7,812 nucleotides of DNA from Sulfurimonadaceae bacterium (GTDB taxonomy: Bacteria > Campylobacterota > Campylobacteria > Campylobacterales > Sulfurimonadaceae). Positions 6,659 through 7,812 of the stretch are shown here, in pieces. The notes under the pieces are model-generated. The model did not search any database. It saw only the letters and a program-made list of their open reading frames with translations, and was not told where the DNA came from. The stretch covers positions 1-7,812 of the forward strand of contig JAUWRZ010000086.1 of assembly GCA_030610325.1 (NCBI GenBank). Direction: 5' to 3'. Every line of letters begins with the position of its first letter. Position 1 is the stretch's first letter. Both the position numbers and the translations under genes were made by a program.

Positions 6659-7812
6659 TTGATAAAGACAATACTAATCACCTGCTTACTACTAGGTCAT
6701 ATCAGCCTACAGGCAGAATCAGACAGCATCCTCGACCAGATACCTATAGCTGGGTTCTCAGACATGTTAAGCGATGAGCAGAACAGCTCTGAAAAGGAGA
6801 AGGCTGCCGCCCTTGCCCACTCACAAAAGAGCCAGCAACTCCAGGATATGTTCGTCGTCATCATCGAACAAGAAGCAGTCATCAAAAAACTCTATCAACA
6901 GGTAGAACAGAGCAAGAACCCTCAAGAGAAGGCCAAACTCAAAGAGAAGCTCCTGGAGAACCAGAACAGACTCTTTAAACTTGAGACCTCCTTTGATGAT
7001 ATCGCTATCAATGGTGCAGACATCTCTTCACCGGATGCGAAAAAGGATGAAGAGAAGCAGGATATGCAGGAGAAACTTCTCGAGATCTTCGAACCGATGC
7101 TCGTCTCCCTTAAACGTGCTACCGAACACCCCAGAAAGATAGAGGCGATACGAGCCGAGATCGAGAAGTATAGTCTCAAACAAGAAGAGCTCTCCAATGC
7201 ACTGGAAAGTCTTGAAGAGACCCAAGATATGGTGTTCTCTCCAGCACTTCAAAAGAGCATCGACACGATGCACGAGAACATCGATCAGCAGAAGGTACTC
7301 TACTCCCACCACCTAAAAGCACTAAACACCAAGCTCTCCGAGTATGAGGCACACGAAGAGTCCATGATGGACAATATGTCAGATAATACCGTGGCCTTTA
7401 TCAAAGGGCGCGGCCTGAACATCTTTCTGGCCATCTCAGGCTTTGTCATCACCATGATGTTCCTACTGCTTATCCGCCGTAAAGTACAGGCACGTTTTGA
7501 ACATGTCACCAATGTAAAGAAGCTCTATGTACTTCGAATACTTCAGCTCTTACTGGGCCTCTTCTCCGCTATCATGGCTACACTCGTCGCACTGTTCATC
7601 TTCTATGTTCGTGCTGACTGGCTGATGCTGACGATCTTCTTACTCTTACTACTGGGTATAGGATGGTCACTCAAGACCTATCTCCCCTCATTTATGGATG
7701 AGCTCAAGATGATGCTGAACATGGGTCTGGTACGTGAGGAGGAGCGTGTCACCTACATGGGCATCCCCTGGAAAGTCGAAGCTATCAGTATGTCTGCGAC
7801 CTTGCGTAATCC
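6659..7812 (+). CDS. MscS-family mechanosensitive channel with periplasmic coiled-coil N-terminus (3' end outside window)
   Basis: 384 codons are present and the frame is open at the right edge. The start is TTG with AAGGA 6 nt upstream. Residues 1-19 form a signal peptide (MIKT-ILITCLLLGHISLQA, predicted cut after A19). Residues 20-245 are rich in E, K, Q and L with heptad-like stretches and no membrane segment, indicating a periplasmic coiled-coil region. Membrane helices follow at about 252-272, 292-317 and 320-338. After the last helix comes the start of a soluble domain, with REEERVTYMGIPWKVEAI (359-376) and then a TLRN at the edge. The position of this GIPWKVEAI-type segment just after the pore helix matches the beta-domain of MscS channels, which open on membrane tension and release solutes. 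The last helix lacks the small-residue Gly/Ala packing of E. coli MscS TM3, so gating may differ. The gene is divergent from the cyclase. Family call is moderately sure, since most of the MscS domain is missing. Confidence 0.75.
   Translation, partial: MIKTILITCLLLGHISLQAESDSILDQIPIAGFSDMLSDEQNSSEKEKAAALAHSQKSQQLQDMFVVIIEQEAVIKKLYQQVEQSKNPQEKAKLKEKLLENQNRLFKLETSFDDIAINGADISSPDAKKDEEKQDMQEKLLEIFEPMLVSLKRATEHPRKIEAIRAEIEKYSLKQEELSNALESLEETQDMVFSPALQKSIDTMHENIDQQKVLYSHHLKALNTKLSEYEAHEESMMDNMSDNTVAFIKGRGLNIFLAISGFVITMMFLLLIRRKVQARFEHVTNVKKLYVLRILQLLLGLFSAIMATLVALFIFYVRADWLMLTIFLLLLLGIGWSLKTYLPSFMDELKMMLNMGLVREEERVTYMGIPWKVEAISMSATLRN

Noticed and set aside
6642..6662. Six-codon ATG frame (MDKDPT) whose TGA overlaps the channel TTG start
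   Set aside because: An overlap of this kind could mean coupling, but no Shine-Dalgarno precedes the ATG, and AAGGA is placed for the TTG instead.
6697..7512. Minus-strand open frames of 60-95 codons opposite the channel gene
   Set aside because: Serine/leucine-rich translations typical of the complement of a coiled-coil gene; the plus frame has a signal peptide, ribosome binding site and membrane helices.

Overview
The window looks like chromosomal DNA from a Campylobacterota (epsilonproteobacterial) organism of the Sulfurimonas/Sulfurovum kind. This is inferred from protein style, not from a search. The pointers are a DUF3373-like outer-membrane protein end, a histidine kinase with the HQWRQPL-type H-box, a multi-PAS layout, and an MscS-type channel carrying a GIPWKV-like motif. 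No mobile element, CRISPR array, tRNA or rRNA was seen.

Layout: (1) 1-554, plus strand, the 3' end of an outer-membrane beta-barrel gene. (2) 565-594, a perfect 13-bp stem-loop between convergent genes. (3) 602-6381, minus strand, three signalling genes read in the order 6381 to 602: a membrane-bound diguanylate cyclase (dCache-HAMP-GGDEF), a FIST-domain sensor protein, and a soluble GAF/PAS histidine kinase. The FIST and kinase genes overlap by 8 nt; the cyclase lies 85 nt upstream of the FIST gene with no convincing terminator between. (4) 6382-6658, an AT-rich divergent intergenic region with candidate promoter elements, a 15-bp palindrome and a small hairpin. (5) 6659-7812, plus strand, the 5' part of an MscS-family channel gene with a TTG start, a signal peptide and a long periplasmic coiled-coil region; it runs off the window.

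How the genes may work together: the minus-strand trio has the parts of a signal-input module that joins c-di-GMP synthesis to a phosphorelay. Some FIST proteins (the NosP group) are haem-based nitric-oxide sensors encoded beside histidine kinases or c-di-GMP enzymes, and they control the neighbouring kinase. The arrangement here invites the same reading, but the ligand of this FIST protein cannot be told from sequence alone. No response regulator lies in the window, so the kinase output is unknown. The channel gene points the other way and is probably a separate transcription unit concerned with osmotic or envelope stress.
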